Notes under the pieces: model-generated
Seen by the model: the letters and a program-made list of their open reading frames with translations, nothing else
What the model was told of the DNA's origin: nothing
Databases searched by the model: none
NCBI GenBank assembly: GCA_017472225.1
Contig: JAFUQS010000068.1
Location: 1-33,693 of the forward strand
Source: Clostridia bacterium
GTDB lineage: Bacteria; Bacillota; Clostridia; Oscillospirales; Acutalibacteraceae
Direction: 5' to 3'
Length of the DNA: 33,693 bases
Made by a program: the position numbers and the translations under genes
Part shown: positions 32,001-33,693 of the stretch, one piece after another
Layout: every line of letters begins with the position of its first letter
Position numbering within the stretch: position 1 is the stretch's first letter

Positions 32001-33693
32001 CTGTTCAAAATGTAACAAAACAGAAACAAGAGCAACAGCACTCGCTGAACACACACTCGGTGAATGGATAGTTGACACGGATGCAACCTGTATCACAGCC
32101 GGTTCACAGCACAAGGAATGTGCAAACTGTGATTACGAAGTAACAGAAGCAATCCCCGCAACAGGTAAACACGTTTACGGTGAGTGGACTTATTACTCGC
32201 CTGAAGAACATCAGGCAAAATGTACAAAAGATACCAATTGTACAGCAACTGTAACAGAAGCTCATACACCGACAGAAGATGCAGTTCAGGTTGGTGATTC
32301 ATACCATTATTACAGGTGCGAAAAGTGTGATGCATACGGTGCATTGCTTAACGGTGTATTCAAAGAAAATTTAAGAGAAAACTGTTATGAGGTTGATGCT
32401 GAATATAAAGAGGTTGATGATAACAACCACACCGTAACCTGTATCTGCGGCAGAGTAAAAACCGTTTCACACAATTGGACTGTTACAGACACCAAAGCTG
32501 CAACCTGTACAGAGGACGGCTACAAAAACTCAGCTTGTAGCGATTGCGGTGCAACCAAAGAAGAAACTCTCACAAAGACAGGCCACAATTACACAGGTGC
32601 AATCAAGAGTGACGGTGACGGCAAGGATGCCACTCACTCATTCCTTTGCGTAAACGGCTGCGAAACATATGGCGGAGCAGTTAAACACACATGGAATGCA
32701 GGTGAAGTCAAGGAAGGCGACGAGGCAACCTGCGAAAAAGCCGGTACAAAGACATATACTTGTCAGTCAGATTGCGGCGCAACATATACAGAAGCAATCC
32801 CCGCAACAGGTCACAGCTTCACAGGAGATCCTGTGCCGACAACCACAACAACACACTCATTTAAGTGTACAAATGACGGATGTGATGCTGTTGGTACCAT
32901 GGATGGTGAAACTGCAAAGCTCAACGGTGTTGTTGACTGTGACTTCACAGTTAAATACGAAAAGAAAGATGCAGATAACCACACAGCATATTGTGTATGC
33001 GGTAACACCAGGGATGAAGAACATGCATGGCCTGAAAACGGTGTAATCGACCCTGATTCAACATGCACAAATGAAGGTACAGAGACATTCACCTGTACAA
33101 AGTGTTCAGAAACAAAACAGGAAGAAGTTGCACTTAAATCTCACAATCTCACAAAAACAGAGGCTGTTGAAGCAACCTGTACAACTGACGGTAATATCGA
33201 TTATTGGAGCTGCTCAGTATGTAATCAGCTCTTCAGTGATGAAAACGGAACAACCGTAATTACACAGGCAGAGACAGTTGTTGAAAAAATCAATCATAAA
33301 AACAAGGAACATCACGACAAAGTGCCTGAAAGCTGTACTGCTGATGGTACGATTGAATATTGGTCATGCCCGGATTGTAAGAAAAACTTCAGCGATGAAG
33401 ATTGCAAAAATGAAGTAATTGACCTCACAATCGAAAAAACAGGTCATGATTATAAAGACACAGTGACAGAGCCCACTTGTGAAGAACAGGGCTACACAAC
33501 TCACACCTGTGATACATGCGGTTACAGTTATGCTGATTCATATGTTGATGCAAAGGGACATGACTTCTCAGTCAATAACGACAGAATCCATGCTCTTTCT
33601 GACGGAAAGCACAATTGGAAATGCTCAAAGTGTTCCGATTACGGTATTGTTGAAAATGATGTTCAGGTTAAGAACGGCTCTGTAGCTTGTTCA
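29089..33693 (+). CDS. giant secreted Cys-rich repeat protein (3' end outside window)
   Basis: An open frame from ATG 29089 to the window edge, 1535 codons without a stop. The signal peptide is MKKFYFKKALSVLMAVMMLLS...AEAA (about 1-34). Then come helical FIVAR-like stretches (about 36-100 and 400-494) around a Tyr/Ser/Asn-rich region, and a beta-rich carbohydrate-binding-like region (about 497-646; APDYFEFTAPAGCTKVAFRI). Listeria-Bacteroides type repeats follow (about 667-800; GYTFNGWWVD, HYTFNGWNTDF). From about 829 to the end there is an array of small units built on His-x(3-8)-Trp, ATCT, then CxxC. I count twelve CxxC pairs plus CxC and CxxxC variants. The paired Cys suggest metal binding or disulfide knots on the cell surface. 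AAGGAGG lies 11 bases before the ATG. Anchor and function lie beyond the window. Adhesion or matrix binding is a guess. Confidence 0.85.
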   Translation, partial: MKKFYFKKALSVLMAVMMLLSCWVWVAPTKAEAASITDLKNIIEQYEGYLTNGTFYTNMVSNYTAYNNAKRYYDAVTYGGVAFDEALADQYVTALSNSFGATGANTTYIDYLNQQYYDRNGGGTNVPAAISKTYTKNLVYMDYDFSYSFQFAQQKWIDKNYLELSWSIPNMIVGITDSDTSTFPLHLFYYTSKTNRKLSYIYIENNSIKTNRTWRVAKSAIQTNNITTDSAAAYGKWVYDSDYRTNEDIGAESDSNAQNLSNNYLYSASTYYDADLASVKSFSSTFSTSANMVMMNTPIVARMDGSTMNKWASDYGYGYVYYVYMEPYKQNWSNWKTLLPKLSYANYDGYVYSNVITNGVASNLDTASSKDLSMSSNSIARTGDISSNVTSWINNATTGANALANAKSAATTTVTTKYNDLISAISSADSIYAGGSAPYTYASWNNFVSAYNAARAHMASLNPNGSNVQYSSDATTVGNLATALTNAKAALQYRTYDVTYENLFSFSSWANSASNAGNNTSTQYKGEVIADVNAGTITLDATLNDFYTLCNGAAGFYLSTVEPGETYIFDYDLTIESGGMQVGAWFYDDSGNAVTDTATGKAYSLSYSAPDYFEFTAPAGCTKVAFRIGATGDGAKCTYSNIALYKQTRADAVELDTWTSRPIRKVFTYNAALGTTLDVPAREGYTFNGWWVDTVNTNGTKDAGEEITDGNGTVVSALQNYGITQDWVLYSDWIINTYTVTFKNWDGSVLDTQTIQYKSGATAPADPTRAPDDTNHYTFNGWNTDFSSITTDKTVTATYTPTAHSKIYTIATAGAEDSNGNIIGTHSISCSGCSWTSSASCVMTEDAAGYVAPNCSTAGQRVYKCADCGNSYTKVIAATGVHNYADDGWYCVDETNHRRDCTNGDKNCTAYELSGHEYSDTDWEDDGETNHAHLCTVCKGDSSKKTEAHVFSDWAETKASTCTTAGEESRTCSKCNKTETRATALAEHTLGEWIVDTDATCITAGSQHKECANCDYEVTEAIPATGKHVYGEWTYYSPEEHQAKCTKDTNCTATVTEAHTPTEDAVQVGDSYHYYRCEKCDAYGALLNGVFKENLRENCYEVDAEYKEVDDNNHTVTCICGRVKTVSHNWTVTDTKAATCTEDGYKNSACSDCGATKEETLTKTGHNYTGAIKSDGDGKDATHSFLCVNGCETYGGAVKHTWNAGEVKEGDEATCEKAGTKTYTCQSDCGATYTEAIPATGHSFTGDPVPTTTTTHSFKCTNDGCDAVGTMDGETAKLNGVVDCDFTVKYEKKDADNHTAYCVCGNTRDEEHAWPENGVIDPDSTCTNEGTETFTCTKCSETKQEEVALKSHNLTKTEAVEATCTTDGNIDYWSCSVCNQLFSDENGTTVITQAETVVEKINHKNKEHHDKVPESCTADGTIEYWSCPDCKKNFSDEDCKNEVIDLTIEKTGHDYKDTVTEPTCEEQGYTTHTCDTCGYSYADSYVDAKGHDFSVNNDRIHALSDGKHNWKCSKCSDYGIVENDVQVKNGSVACS

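Overview
The window looks like chromosomal DNA of a low-to-moderate-GC, Gram-positive gut-type Clostridia member, probably Oscillospirales. This is an inference from AGGAGG ribosome sites, sigma-A type promoters with 17-bp spacers, the YerC/TrpR-like regulators, the Rrf2-iscS-iscU arrangement, the HisZ plus short HisG pair, and large secreted proteins with Cys-rich and Fn3 repeats. No phage, insertion sequence, transposase or CRISPR array was seen.

Layout: (1) 1-2223, minus strand: a tRNA-Val (cut by the window edge) with its own promoter, then hslO (Hsp33), a SAM methyltransferase and a YerC-type regulator, transcribed yerC to hslO. (2) 2262-6552, plus: a membrane-anchored alpha/beta hydrolase and a 1052-residue secreted protein with three Fn3 domains and a papain-like Cys/His/Asp catalytic region, closed by a strong terminator. 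(3) 6604-9253, plus: a polar amino-acid ABC transporter (binding lipoprotein, permease, ATPase). The binding protein appears circularly permuted: the segment that normally ends this family sits directly behind the signal peptide. (4) 9254-10378: about 1.1 kb without a convincing gene, rich in heptanucleotide tandem repeats, a 29-nt repeat and a perfect 13-bp hairpin. (5) 10379-13883, plus: a stand-alone condensation-domain protein, an AMP-forming acyl/aminoacyl ligase and a carrier protein, a discrete C-A-T set resembling a minimal NRPS or N-acyl/ester-forming pathway. (6) tRNA-Ser(GGA) with promoter and terminator, followed by an inverted copy of its T-arm sequence. (7) 14251-18648, minus: D-lactate dehydrogenase, a secreted hydrolase with a Cys (not Ser) in the nucleophile elbow, and an MFS transporter. 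(8) 18675-26480, plus: a histidine operon, yerC-hisZ-G-D-C-B-H-A-F-IE, tightly packed and ending in a terminator. No histidinol-phosphate phosphatase is present. (9) 26572-28800, plus: an Rrf2/IscR-type regulator, cysteine desulfurase and IscU scaffold, with an 11-bp inverted repeat over the -35 box. (10) 28906-33693, plus: a promoter, a structured leader of about 148 nt and a giant secreted protein (1535 residues visible, still open at the window edge) with a long tail of CxxC repeats.

The strongest candidates for something new are the circularly permuted binding protein, the discrete C-A-T trio, the structured leader in front of the giant Cys-rich protein, and the Cys-nucleophile secreted hydrolase. 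Two secreted proteins far apart in the window (3350-6508 and 29089 onward) share the same small His/Trp/CxxC module, which suggests a common envelope or matrix role.
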